This document shows, piece by piece, positions 16,978 to 26,612 of a stretch of DNA of 64,000 bases. Each line of letters begins with the position of its first letter. The stretch's first letter is position 1. The notes under the pieces are model-generated. The model saw nothing but the letters and a program-made list of their open reading frames with translations. It was not told where the DNA came from and searched no databases. Origin of the DNA: CAG-1782 sp041670385 (GTDB lineage: Bacteria; Bacillota; Clostridia; Christensenellales; DTU072); NCBI GenBank assembly GCA_041670385.1, contig JBAXZI010000003.1:1-64000 (forward strand). The letters are read 5' to 3'. Made by a program: the position numbers and the translations under genes.

Positions 16978-17162
16978 TTTTTTATACCTCCTGTTTATTT
17001 AGCTAACTCGTTCACACTCATCCGAGTGTGTCCTGCTGTCTTTTAATAAAAGGTGTGGCCAACACCTTAAATTTCAGTTAGTCGCATCGGTCATTGCCTT
17101 TGCGTAAGTCCATGGAAACTATCCGTAATAACGGGAACCTTCCATATCTACCCTAATAACAG
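16978..17162 (-). promoter_or_regulatory. Structured S10-operon leader RNA
   Basis: About 185 bases of untranslated leader lie between the promoter and rpsJ. Pairings seen directly are: an outer helix 17003-17008 with 17076-17081, enclosing two hairpins, 17013-17019/17024-17030 (7 bp, 4-base loop) and 17050-17056/17062-17068 (7 bp, 5-base loop). Together these make a three-way junction. A further stem closer to the transcript start pairs 17112-17117 with 17140-17145 around a smaller 4-bp stem at 17123-17134. This is not a simple terminator. An autogenous ribosomal-protein binding site is a reasonable inference. Confidence 0.7.
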
Positions 17163-17169
17163 CCTTTTT

Positions 17170-17198
17170 ATGTTATCACAACAATTAGATGATGTCAA
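17170..17198 (-). promoter_or_regulatory. Main promoter of the S10-spc ribosomal-protein operon
   Basis: On the minus strand a perfect TTGACA (17193-17198), a 17-base spacer and TAACAT (17170-17175). It lies in the gap between the end of the LRR gene and the structured leader. Confidence 0.85.
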
Positions 17199-17267
17199 TT
17201 AATTTTAATGGGTTTTTAAAGAAAATTAATAAAAAAGGGAAAATATTATTTTTGTATACTTTTTATA

Positions 17268-20200
17268 CTATTTTGTTATAAATGTATAAATTATATCACC
17301 ATATCTTAATTTATAAGAATATGGGTCAGCTACTAATATATTTGTTTCTTTGTCAAAAACATTATTTCCTACAAAATTTACTAAGCCATTATCTCTTACT
17401 ATTATTACATTGTCAAGCAAATTACATTCATAAAACGCATAATTATTTATGTCGCTAATTGTAATAGGTAAAATTATACTTTGCAAACTATCACAACTAT
17501 TAAATGCGTATTCGCCTATTGTCGTAGTATTATACAAATTTACACTAGTAAGGCTATCGCAATCCTGCAACACTTTATTAGGCAAAATACTAATACCTAA
17601 TGATATAGTAGTAAGGCTGTCACAATTGCTAAATGCACCCACACCTAAAGAGGTTATGGCATCGGGTAAAGTAAATATTAATAGCTTAGAATTAGCAAAT
17701 GCGTATTCGCCAATAGTAGTAACCGATGAAGGCAATGCTATATGTGTAAATCCCGCATACCTAAATGCGTTGTCAACAACATTTATCAAACTAGAATTAT
17801 CCGCAAATAAAATAGTTCCGCTAAATTCTTGAAAAGCATATTCGCCTATAGAATTTACTGCACTTGGCAAAGTCAAATTCGTTATTTTATCTGCTTTACA
17901 AAATGCGTAAGGCTCTATTATACAAGTTCCACTAGGCAAAACCAAAGTGCTTCCTTGGTAGTTATAAAACATATTTCTAGTTATCGTAGTAAAATTATCA
18001 TTTAATAAAATGTCGGCTACTACTCCATCAAAACATTTCTCGCCAATACTGATTAAGGTCGTCGGCAAAGTTAATGAAGTCATATTACTCATACCCGCAA
18101 ACATATTATTAGGCAAGGTAGTCCAACTACCATACAAAGTAAAAGAGTTTAATTTATAATTATTATAAGAATTGTCGCCTACATTAGTACCTATTAAATA
18201 ACTCATTGTTTGTTTTGCACTACTTGCATTCGAACCGACAAAGGGTAAACTTAATGACAATAGTTCATAGCAATAATGGAAAGCTGTAGTTCCTAAATCT
18301 GTTATACTTTCACCAAAATTTATAGTTTTCACATTTAGACAACCACTAAAAGCATTGTCCCCAATCGAGGATACACTATTAGTATAATTTATGCTTTCTA
18401 GATATTGACACCCGTTATAGGCATTATTACTTATATTTGTTTCGTTTGTTACTACAATATTTTTTAAACTAATTGGTAATTCATTATTATTTTTACCAAA
18501 AATAGCTCCTAATGGTTCATAAGCGCCTAATACCGTCCCTAAATACGGAATTGTTACCTTATTTAATTTAGGTAAAGTATCAATATCTATAGCACCGTTT
18601 GATATACTTATCAATGTAGATGGCAAAATTAATCCTTCTAATCCCGCTTTATTCTTAATAGCGTTATTATATATTGAGGTAGTTCCCTCCATAATTTCTT
18701 CATACGGAGAACTACTTAAATAGTCTATTAATTGCGTTGAATTAATTGCATAATTAAATTTTGCGGTGTTATATATATATAAGGATATACTCTTAGGTTC
18801 TGGAGCACTATCTACCCAACTAAAATTATTACTATCCGCTAATGCAAATAAAGCAGTAACATTATGATTACCAATAGCTGAAAGAGCTTCCCCTTCTTGC
18901 GTACTAAAAGTAAGAATATTGTTTACATTTGTATCGCCATCAATACTAAATACAGGCTTTACTGTATTGCCCGTAAATGGCAAAAATTGGTCTTGAATTT
19001 CTATATTTGCTTTATCAATTTCTAATGGAGTAATCGCAAGTGCTAAATCTAAATAATGATTATAATAATTGGTTGGATACGCATTATAATAACAATTATA
19101 ACTAGCAATAGTAACAGTAGGAATAGTATTAGGTAAAGTCCAATAAAAGTTATTGCTTATACTGTCGTCACTTAATAAAATATAATAATTAGACAATTTC
19201 TTATTGGGTGAATATTGTCCGCCTGCGGTATGAACAGTTGGTATCTGTCCTGGTAAATAATTTATCTTTTTTATTATAAGAAAGGCTGTAAGTTGATTAT
19301 TTTGCAAATTATTGTTATTTACAAAACAATAATTACTATTAGCTATTGCAACGCCTGACATTTTATAGCTTAAAGTAGCAACAATACTATAAGTACCTGC
19401 ATTTATTTGACTGTTATTATTGGAATAAACAACTGTTACGCCCTCTGGTAAGGTGCTGGTAATTGCCATACTATGGCTACTATTAGGGTCATAATCAACA
19501 CTAGTACTTTCAAATATCACTCCACTTAAATCTACTTCTTTAGGCGTTATATTTATTTCAAAATTTCTAGTCGGAATAATATTATAATTATCACTACTAT
19601 TTGTGGCACTATATGAAAATGCTGCTTTGCATGCATAAAAACCTACATCTTTAATTGTGCAAGGAATTTCACTTGGGTCGGTATAACCCATACCATCTTT
19701 GTTATAACTATAAAATATTTTTACATCAGTAGCAAAATTAGGATATTGTTCATCAAAATTATTAAAAATAATATTATTATTTATATCTTTAATAGGATAT
19801 TTCGATTCATCTTTTGCAAAAGTAATAGCATTATTATCAAATTCTACACTTTTATTATTATAAACAATCGGTAATGTTTCCCCACTAGCAAGATTAAAAT
19901 AATTAGATTTACTAATATTTATTGTATAAACTCTATCTTCAATGTCATTATAATTGCTATCGGGTTTATCTATATAGAATTTAGCTACAATAATATATTT
20001 GCCTGCATTTATAAAAGTTTTGTTTGTATTATCAATAATTCTATCTGTTGTGCCATCTCTAAAATAATATTCTATGCTAATATCTTCACTATGTTCGCCA
20101 TTTACACCTGTAGGATTATTATCTCCATCTAGATATAAATATTGAATATTATCGGTATTATTACTATTCTTTTCTACTACGATACTTTTACTTGCGTTAT

Positions 20201-21323
20201 AAGTTAAATTGGATAATTGTGTCCAATTCATATTATTAATATAATCAACTTTTTTGATTTCTAAGGTAGCAATTTGCTCGTTGTCATAGGTATAATTATT
20301 ATTTACATCGTTTTCTTTTACAAGCGTAGCCCTAATTTTATAATTACCGACATTTATAAATCTTTGTTTAAGATTTTCAATAGCAATATAGTCATTTTGT
20401 GCATCGTCCCAAATAGAATATTCTATTTTAAAGCCCTCTAATTGGTCATTAAATGCTATATATTGATAATTGCCATTATAAAAAACTGATTTATTGGCAA
20501 ACCCTAAAGTTGAATACTCGATTCTTTGTTTTTCTATAATAAGCTGTGCCGACCTGCTTGTTGGCACATAATACAAATTAGTATCAACCGAAAAAATAGC
20601 TGATGCTTTATAAGTGCCGGTGTTAGTGGCAAAATTATTTGTATAGCTTACTTGCACTTGTTGTGGCAACTCGCCCTTAACTTCCAAAACCTTTTTTGTG
20701 CCGTCATAAATAAATCTAGTTGTTTTAAATTCTATATTACCAATATCAATAATGCCCTTGTCAATAATTAGTGTTGCTTTATTATTTATATAATTTACTT
20801 TATAACCATTTGGTGCAATTACCTCAACCGTAATTTCATAAGTACCGGGATTTACAAATCCGTCTACTTTATTATCATCACAATAGTAATTAATTTTAGT
20901 CCCGTCAGGAATTTGAGAAAGTTCTACATCAATATTTTTTAGTGTAGTATCATAATTAGTCGATATATTGCTTACCTTAATATCAATAGCACTTTTATCG
21001 ACAACGATAACATTAAAACTTACTGTTTCATCTTCGCTACTAACGACTACCTTGCCTGTCCCTCTACCTATAGCACTAACAACGTTATCGGAAATAGTAA
21101 GCACATCAAGATTTTCTACAGCATAATTAAGTTTGCCTTTGCTTTCGCCCTCATAAGATATATAGTTATCAATTATTAATTTGCCACCTAATGGCAATTC
21201 TACCGCTTCAAACTTAACTGTCAAATTGCGAATATTATTATCTTTACACGCAAAAAGCATACTGCAACTAAGCAATACCAAAACAATTAAGATAAATAAT
21301 TTTACTATCCTATTCTTTTTCAC
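17268..21323 (-). CDS. Large LRR surface lipoprotein with Ig-like/MBG-type repeats
   Basis: About 1,351 residues. The N-terminus is a lipoprotein signal (KKNRIVKLFILIVLVLLSC with lipobox SMLFAC), so it is predicted to be anchored to the outer face of the membrane. Residues ~40-120 resemble a Big_2 Ig-like domain. Residues ~120-830 hold repeated MBG/YDG-like units marked by the recurring theme of 'I(D/N)AGTYKI-A(T)'. Residues ~930-1320 are BspA/TpLRR-type leucine-rich repeats (LTLPTTLISIGEKCF-type). The start is taken as GTG 21323, which gives a classic lipoprotein signal; an in-frame GTG at 21338 also exists. Neither has a clear Shine-Dalgarno. Adhesion or host/partner recognition is the family expectation, not shown. 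Confidence 0.85.
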   Translation of the reverse strand: MKKNRIVKLFILIVLVLLSCSMLFACKDNNIRNLTVKFEAVELPLGGKLIIDNYISYEGESKGKLNYAVENLDVLTISDNVVSAIGRGTGKVVVSSEDETVSFNVIVVDKSAIDIKVSNISTNYDTTLKNIDVELSQIPDGTKINYYCDDNKVDGFVNPGTYEITVEVIAPNGYKVNYINNKATLIIDKGIIDIGNIEFKTTRFIYDGTKKVLEVKGELPQQVQVSYTNNFATNTGTYKASAIFSVDTNLYYVPTSRSAQLIIEKQRIEYSTLGFANKSVFYNGNYQYIAFNDQLEGFKIEYSIWDDAQNDYIAIENLKQRFINVGNYKIRATLVKENDVNNNYTYDNEQIATLEIKKVDYINNMNWTQLSNLTYNASKSIVVEKNSNNTDNIQYLYLDGDNNPTGVNGEHSEDISIEYYFRDGTTDRIIDNTNKTFINAGKYIIVAKFYIDKPDSNYNDIEDRVYTINISKSNYFNLASGETLPIVYNNKSVEFDNNAITFAKDESKYPIKDINNNIIFNNFDEQYPNFATDVKIFYSYNKDGMGYTDPSEIPCTIKDVGFYACKAAFSYSATNSSDNYNIIPTRNFEINITPKEVDLSGVIFESTSVDYDPNSSHSMAITSTLPEGVTVVYSNNNSQINAGTYSIVATLSYKMSGVAIANSNYCFVNNNNLQNNQLTAFLIIKKINYLPGQIPTVHTAGGQYSPNKKLSNYYILLSDDSISNNFYWTLPNTIPTVTIASYNCYYNAYPTNYYNHYLDLALAITPLEIDKANIEIQDQFLPFTGNTVKPVFSIDGDTNVNNILTFSTQEGEALSAIGNHNVTALFALADSNNFSWVDSAPEPKSISLYIYNTAKFNYAINSTQLIDYLSSSPYEEIMEGTTSIYNNAIKNKAGLEGLILPSTLISISNGAIDIDTLPKLNKVTIPYLGTVLGAYEPLGAIFGKNNNELPISLKNIVVTNETNISNNAYNGCQYLESINYTNSVSSIGDNAFSGCLNVKTINFGESITDLGTTAFHYCYELLSLSLPFVGSNASSAKQTMSYLIGTNVGDNSYNNYKLNSFTLYGSWTTLPNNMFAGMSNMTSLTLPTTLISIGEKCFDGVVADILLNDNFTTITRNMFYNYQGSTLVLPSGTCIIEPYAFCKADKITNLTLPSAVNSIGEYAFQEFSGTILFADNSSLINVVDNAFRYAGFTHIALPSSVTTIGEYAFANSKLLIFTLPDAITSLGVGAFSNCDSLTTISLGISILPNKVLQDCDSLTSVNLYNTTTIGEYAFNSCDSLQSIILPITISDINNYAFYECNLLDNVIIVRDNGLVNFVGNNVFDKETNILVADPYSYKLRYGDIIYTFITK

Positions 21324-21355
21324 GTATATATTATACACCCATTTTCTTTTATAGA

Positions 21356-22879
21356 CTAGTTGTTAATTTTTGACAAAACTAAATTTACATATTTATCAAA
21401 AGCATTTTGCCCGGTCGTGGTATTTTTGAACACTGCTGTACATTCTAAAATTGCAAAACAAGTTTTTTCTATCCTACTAGAAACTGCTTTTTTTGCGGTT
21501 TCTTCATCTACACCGTTTTTATTAAGAGTTTCATATATAGACTTTAACATATCGATGTGTTTATTTATGCTTTCATCATTAGCTAATTTATCGAAATCAA
21601 TATTGCCTTTTTGCAAAAGTTCTATCAAAGTAGCTGTTTCTTTTTTTAATCTACCCGGCAAAATAAATAATCCCATTGCTTCAATTAGTCCAATACCCTC
21701 TTTCTTTATATTATGCATATCAACAGTAGGATGAAAAATTCCAAATGGATGATTTTCATCAGTCCTATTATTACGCAAAATTAAATCCAAAACATATTCT
21801 TTCCCTTCTTTGTGAGAAATAGGCGTAATTGTATTGTGACATTCACCGTTACTCGTTGCTAAAATACCTACGCTTTCATCGGTATATTCACGCCAAGTAT
21901 TCAAAAATTCTGTAGCTACCGCAATAACTTTATTCTTGTCAATTCCGTGTACACTAACAACACTGTTGTACCAATCCTTAATGTCAACACTAACTTCTTT
22001 ACTTTCCAAATAAGATTTTCTAATTGGTCGAGATAGCATCGGCAAAACCTTTTTACCGCCTTGATAATGGTCGTGTGCTAAAATAGAACCTCCAACAATT
22101 GGTAAATCCGCATTGCTACCCATAAAATATTGTGGAATTATATCAACAAAATCACACAATCTCACAAATGTAAGTGGGGTTATTTTCATAGGTCTATGTT
22201 CATCACAAAATGCTATACAATGTTGGTCATAATACACATAAGGTGAATATTGCAAATGCCAATTTTCATTATTAAGTTTGATAGGAATAATACGCAAAGT
22301 TTGTCTAGCAGGATGACGCAAATTTCCTTGAAATCCTATATTTTCTAAACACAACATACATTTAGGATACTTATTGCCCTTAAAATTCTTTTCCGCTAAT
22401 ACTTGCTTCGGGTCTTTTTCGGGTTTACTCAAATTTATAGTAATTCCCACTTGACCATTTACGCCCTCAGAATACCAACAAATATTTTTGTTTACATCGC
22501 ACATTCTTATATAATTACTGTTTACACTAATTTTATAAAAATATTCCAATGCCTTATCAAGTCCATTTTTTTCTTTTATTTGATTAAAAATATTAACAAC
22601 TAATCCCGCTGATGGACAAACAAGTCCCATAATTTTTGTTTCTAAAAGCACAGGTGAAGCACTATCGCCTAAGCCCATTTCTAAGCCAAAATTTACTAAT
22701 TTATCTAGAATCTCAGTTTGGAAATTTTTATCAATTCCCTGCCTTTCACTAGGATTAGTAATACTATAAAGCTCTAATAATTGGTTGCGTGCAACTACTG
22801 CATCTTCTGTACATAAATCTAAATTTTTTCTTGCATATAAGACTAAATCTTCAATCAAACCTGCAATTTGTTTATCCAT
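21356..22879 (-). CDS. galT: Galactose-1-phosphate uridylyltransferase, class II
   Basis: Transfers UMP between hexose-1-phosphates in the Leloir pathway. The 507 residues and the motifs KYPKCMLCLENIGFQGNLRHP and GGSILAHDHYQGGKK identify the Firmicutes-type long GalT rather than the shorter class I enzyme. The start is ATG 22879 (MDKQIAGLIED), with GAGAGG seven bases upstream; the frame remains open to 22894. It is divergent from galK with overlapping promoters. No galE or mutarotase is in the window. Confidence 0.95.
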   Translation of the reverse strand: MDKQIAGLIEDLVLYARKNLDLCTEDAVVARNQLLELYSITNPSERQGIDKNFQTEILDKLVNFGLEMGLGDSASPVLLETKIMGLVCPSAGLVVNIFNQIKEKNGLDKALEYFYKISVNSNYIRMCDVNKNICWYSEGVNGQVGITINLSKPEKDPKQVLAEKNFKGNKYPKCMLCLENIGFQGNLRHPARQTLRIIPIKLNNENWHLQYSPYVYYDQHCIAFCDEHRPMKITPLTFVRLCDFVDIIPQYFMGSNADLPIVGGSILAHDHYQGGKKVLPMLSRPIRKSYLESKEVSVDIKDWYNSVVSVHGIDKNKVIAVATEFLNTWREYTDESVGILATSNGECHNTITPISHKEGKEYVLDLILRNNRTDENHPFGIFHPTVDMHNIKKEGIGLIEAMGLFILPGRLKKETATLIELLQKGNIDFDKLANDESINKHIDMLKSIYETLNKNGVDEETAKKAVSSRIEKTCFAILECTAVFKNTTTGQNAFDKYVNLVLSKINN

Positions 22880-22898
22880 TTCAAATCCTCTCAATATC

Positions 22899-22927
22899 TT
22901 GCTATTTTTTTTTATGTATGATATAAT
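22899..22927 (+). promoter_or_regulatory. Promoter for galK
   Basis: TTGCTA (22899-22904), a 17-base spacer and TATAAT (22922-22927), preceded by TGA, giving an extended -10. It overlaps the transcribed region of the divergent galT promoter. Confidence 0.8.
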
Positions 22928-22937
22928 CTTTACAAAT

Positions 22938-22966
22938 ATTATACACTACGGAGTTTATTATGGCAA
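22938..22966 (-). promoter_or_regulatory. Promoter for galT, overlapping the galK start codon
   Basis: On the minus strand TTGCCA (22961-22966), a 17-base spacer and TATAAT (22938-22943). The -35 box lies on the first codons of galK (ATG at 22960), so the two promoters face each other and overlap. Confidence 0.75.
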
Positions 22967-24210
22967 GAGCTTTAACTCAACATTCATTATTAAACAATGA
23001 AAAATTCATAGCTAGTATAAACCAACTTTATACAGCGAATACCAAAGAAATTTGTGAAAGATATTCTTCTCTAACCGAAGGTCTATGTGGAGATATTTAT
23101 TTTTTTTCATCACCCGGAAGAGCAGAATTAGTCGGCAATCATACCGACCACAATCACGGTTTCGTAATTGCATCTAGTATAGATTTAGATGTAGTTGGTG
23201 CAGTCACAACAACTCAAAATAATATAATTACTATTAATAGCTTTGGTTATCCTGCTTTTAGTATTAATATTGATGAATTAGAAATTCAAGAAAAAATGTA
23301 TAGCACTTCAGACTCTTTAGTTAAAGGAGTTGTGAAGGGCTTCCTAAATAAAGGATATAAAGTAGGCGGATTTACCGCAAATACACATAGCAATATTTTC
23401 AAAGGTGCCGGAGTTAGTAGCAGTGCGGCTTTTGAATTACTTGTTTGTGAAATTTTAAATGTACTTTACAATGATTCAAAACTTGATTATATAGAAAAAG
23501 CACTTATAAGCCAATATGCAGAAAATGTATATTTTGGCAAACCAAGCGGACTTATGGACCAACTTACAATTAGTCGTGGTGGCGTTAGTTTTATGGATTT
23601 TTACAATCCTAATTTACCTATTTCATCTACTGTTGATTGGAAATTTGAAGATACCAGTTTGGTTATTATAAATTGTGGCGGAGACCATTGCTCTCTTACT
23701 GGTCAATATGCACAAATAAGAGAAGAAATGCATTCAATAGCCGAATATTTTGGCAAGAGCGTACTTAGAGAAGTAAGTAAAAACGAGTTTATGTCCGCAC
23801 TAAATGTGTTGTGTCTTAAATATTCAGGTAGAGCTATTTTGCGTGCGTTACACTTTTTTAACGAAAATGAAAGAGTATTTGTTGCAAAAAAAGCAATAGA
23901 AACAGGCGATAAACAGAAATTCTTTGACACAATAAATGCAAGCGGACAAAGTAGTTATACTCTTTTACAAAATTGCTATCCAAATGGCGATAAGGTACAG
24001 AAAGTACCACTCGCACTAGGAATTGTATCTGAATATGATAAAGTAAAAGCGTATAGAGTACACGGTGGTGGCTTTGCAGGGACAATTCTTGCTTTCATAG
24101 ATAGTAAAGATGCTCCTACATTTTGCAATTATCTAAATAATATTTTTGGCGATGAGAACGTGTTCAATATTAAAATTAGACATTTGGGCGCTGTCAAAGT
24201 AGCATACTAA
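22960..24210 (+). CDS. galK: Galactokinase
   Basis: Phosphorylates galactose to galactose-1-phosphate. A 416-residue GHMP kinase. The galactokinase signature appears as GRAELVGNHTDHNHGFVIA (residues ~52-70), the GHMP ATP loop as KGAGVSSSAAFELLV (~148-162), and the C-terminal motif as VHGGGFAGTILAF. It pairs with the divergent galT. The Gly-rich C-terminal motif and the HTDHN pocket are intact, so it should be active. Confidence 0.94.
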   Translation: MARALTQHSLLNNEKFIASINQLYTANTKEICERYSSLTEGLCGDIYFFSSPGRAELVGNHTDHNHGFVIASSIDLDVVGAVTTTQNNIITINSFGYPAFSINIDELEIQEKMYSTSDSLVKGVVKGFLNKGYKVGGFTANTHSNIFKGAGVSSSAAFELLVCEILNVLYNDSKLDYIEKALISQYAENVYFGKPSGLMDQLTISRGGVSFMDFYNPNLPISSTVDWKFEDTSLVIINCGGDHCSLTGQYAQIREEMHSIAEYFGKSVLREVSKNEFMSALNVLCLKYSGRAILRALHFFNENERVFVAKKAIETGDKQKFFDTINASGQSSYTLLQNCYPNGDKVQKVPLALGIVSEYDKVKAYRVHGGGFAGTILAFIDSKDAPTFCNYLNNIFGDENVFNIKIRHLGAVKVAY

Positions 24211-24282
24211 TCATAAAAAATATAGGTTTATCAAAATAATAAATTTTTAATATATAAATAAACCTAATTTCAAGGAGAAAAA

Positions 24283-25713
24283 ATGCGTAACCTAACTTTA
24301 CTTACAGACCTTTATCAACTTACAATGATGAACGCCTATTTAGAAACCGACAAAGCTGACACAATGGCTAATTTTGATATCTTTTTTAGATATAAAGAAC
24401 ATTTAGATTTTGCCCAATGTGCAGGACTAGAACAAGTCATTGAATATATCAACAATCTTCATTTTGATGAAGATGATATAGATTATCTAAAAAGTCTTAA
24501 TCTTTTTGGAGATAGATTTTTTGATGCTATCAAAAATTTCAAATTTACTGGTTCTATCAGAGCGATAAAAGAAGGAGAAATTATTTTCCCGGGAGAACCT
24601 ATTTTATCCGTATGTGCTCCGCTTTTTCAAGCACAATTGGTAGAAACAGCATTACTTAATATTATTAATCATCAAACCTTAATAGCTACTAAGGCATTCA
24701 AAATTTGTAGAGAAGCCCAAGCTGGCGTTATGGAATTTGGTTTGCGTAGAGCTCAAGGCCCTGACGCAGGAATATATGGAGCAAGAGCCGCAATAATTGG
24801 TGGTTGTTCTTCTACTAGCAATGTTCTTACCTCAAAAATGTATGGTATTGCTTGTGCAGGTACTCACGCTCATAGTTGGGTAATGAGTTTTGATTCCGAA
24901 TTGGAAGCATTTAGAGCATATGTAAAAATTTATCCTAAAAATGGTTTGTTACTTGTTGACACATACGATACACTAAAATCAGGTTTGCCAAATGCCATAA
25001 AGGTATTTGATGAAATGAAAGCTGCAGGGCTAAAACCCGTAGGTATAAGACTAGATAGCGGTGACCTTGCATATCTAAGTAAAAAAGCAAGAAAAATTCT
25101 TGATGACGCAGGACATAACGATTGCATCATTTGTGCTAGTGGTGACATAGATGAATATATACTAAGTTCCTTGCACCAACAAGGAGCTAAAATAGATGTT
25201 TATGGAATAGGTACCAAACTAATCACTTCTTCTGAAGTACCCGCTCTTGGCGGAGTTTACAAAATGTCTTGTCTTCAAGAAAATGGAGTTTGGATTCCTA
25301 AAATGAAGTTTTCGGATACCGTAGAAAAGATAACCATTCCTGGTATAAAAACAACATATCGTATTTATGACAATGAAAATAAAGCTTTAGCTGACATTAT
25401 TTGCTTGGTTGATGAGGAATTTGACATAACTAAACCTCTTACTATTTTCCATCCACAACAAACCTGGAAAAAAACCATTCTTAATAATTATACAATGCGT
25501 AATTTAATGGTAGATATTTTTGTCGATGGCAAACAAGCATATACTTCACCTAAACTTATGGATATTGCACAATACGCAAAAGAAAAAAGCGAAGACTTTT
25601 ATACTGAATACTTAAGATTAGTAAATCCACATACCTTCAAGGTGGATTTAAGTCAAAAATTATATGACTTAAAAAATGACCTAACAATAAATAATGAAAA
25701 TAAAAAAAAATAA
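24283..25713 (+). CDS. pncB: Nicotinate phosphoribosyltransferase
   Basis: Converts nicotinate and PRPP to nicotinate mononucleotide for NAD salvage. A 476-residue protein with the family motifs LTDLYQLTMMNAYL at the N-terminus, the catalytic-region GTHAHSWVMSFDSE, and VGIRLDSGDLAYLS. AAGGAG precedes the ATG. It lies 72 bases after galK on the same strand; an inverted repeat, taggttta/taaaccta (24223-24230, 24259-24266), falls in that gap. The C-terminus is Lys/Asn-rich. Confidence 0.95.
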   Translation: MRNLTLLTDLYQLTMMNAYLETDKADTMANFDIFFRYKEHLDFAQCAGLEQVIEYINNLHFDEDDIDYLKSLNLFGDRFFDAIKNFKFTGSIRAIKEGEIIFPGEPILSVCAPLFQAQLVETALLNIINHQTLIATKAFKICREAQAGVMEFGLRRAQGPDAGIYGARAAIIGGCSSTSNVLTSKMYGIACAGTHAHSWVMSFDSELEAFRAYVKIYPKNGLLLVDTYDTLKSGLPNAIKVFDEMKAAGLKPVGIRLDSGDLAYLSKKARKILDDAGHNDCIICASGDIDEYILSSLHQQGAKIDVYGIGTKLITSSEVPALGGVYKMSCLQENGVWIPKMKFSDTVEKITIPGIKTTYRIYDNENKALADIICLVDEEFDITKPLTIFHPQQTWKKTILNNYTMRNLMVDIFVDGKQAYTSPKLMDIAQYAKEKSEDFYTEYLRLVNPHTFKVDLSQKLYDLKNDLTINNENKKK

Positions 25714-25762
25714 ATATAATTATAGTTAAACAAAAAAATAGTAAAATAAATTATTAATTAAA

Positions 25763-25793
25763 AAAACACACTTAATATTTAAGTGTGTTTTTT
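25763..25793. terminator. Bidirectional hairpin terminator between pncB and the zincin gene
   Basis: Inverted repeat acacactta (25766-25774) and taagtgtgt (25780-25788), with A-runs on the left and T-runs on the right, so it can serve both converging genes. Confidence 0.9.
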
Positions 25794-25821
25794 GATTCTT
25801 TTTTATTTGTTTATATGTTTT

Positions 25822-26577
25822 TTATACAAACTTTAATACTAAAGCTACCAAAAAAACACCGAGAACAACCAATGCTAAAAAGGAAGCAATAAGTAATACT
25901 TTAATAATTGGGTTCTTCTTATCCCCTTTTTTCGTAGAATATGGACTAATTGACATTGAAGCAATAAGTTCTTTTTCCATTTCTTCCGTGCATTCAACAA
26001 AATTTTCTGGCAATTTATCTTCCGGATAAAGCAAATAAAATGCGGGTGCGGAACTATGGTCAAGTATCTTAGTATCTTTGTCTTCTTTCATAAGACTAAA
26101 AAACATTATAATATCGCCAGCACCACCGCTAACCATAAAGCAAAATAGTAATACCATAAATATGTTACCAAAAATAGTGCAAATTATAAGTGGTATAATT
26201 CCCGTTATAACAACAGGTAATAAAAGCACAAAACGGTATTGTGACACCTTCATTGCTTTGCTTAAATGGCAATAGAATAAGCCTTGCTTCAAATTCATAC
26301 CAAACTTTATATCCTTAGTGCTTAATTTGCCAGCAATTATTCCACCTAAAGCGTGTAACAATTCGTGCAAAACAACACCAAATACCAAACCAACAAGCAC
26401 AATAAGTATATCCCAATATACTTTACCGGTTAGTAGCAATTTATTATTAAGTGCAAAAATATTTATACTTCCGCAAATTATCAATGGCACAATAAACATA
26501 ACAAGTGACATTGTCGCAAATAGATTAATATTAAATTTTTTTAATTCTTTTTTGTAATTCATATAGTTATTGTACAA
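25822..26577 (-). CDS. DUF3267-type integral membrane zincin
   Basis: A 251-residue membrane protein with about five hydrophobic segments. A HELLHA sequence (HExxH zinc-metalloprotease motif, near residue 71) lies at the start of the second or third segment. This layout matches the DUF3267 family of putative membrane metalloproteases; no substrate is known. A soluble stretch (~165-225) precedes a final membrane segment. It sits 35 bases downstream of the ABC exporter pair on the same strand and may be expressed with it. Confidence 0.75.
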   Translation of the reverse strand: MYNNYMNYKKELKKFNINLFATMSLVMFIVPLIICGSINIFALNNKLLLTGKVYWDILIVLVGLVFGVVLHELLHALGGIIAGKLSTKDIKFGMNLKQGLFYCHLSKAMKVSQYRFVLLLPVVITGIIPLIICTIFGNIFMVLLFCFMVSGGAGDIIMFFSLMKEDKDTKILDHSSAPAFYLLYPEDKLPENFVECTEEMEKELIASMSISPYSTKKGDKKNPIIKVLLIASFLALVVLGVFLVALVLKFV

Positions 26578-26612
26578 GTACCAATGAAATTTGTCAAATG
26601 CTATTGCCCTTT

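Noticed and set aside
17230..17268. Terminator after the LRR gene
   Set aside because: Only weak AT-only pairing is present, so it was not called.
24223..24266. Inverted repeat between galK and pncB as a terminator
   Set aside because: The 8-bp arms are 28 bases apart and no T-run follows. It is at most a weak operator.
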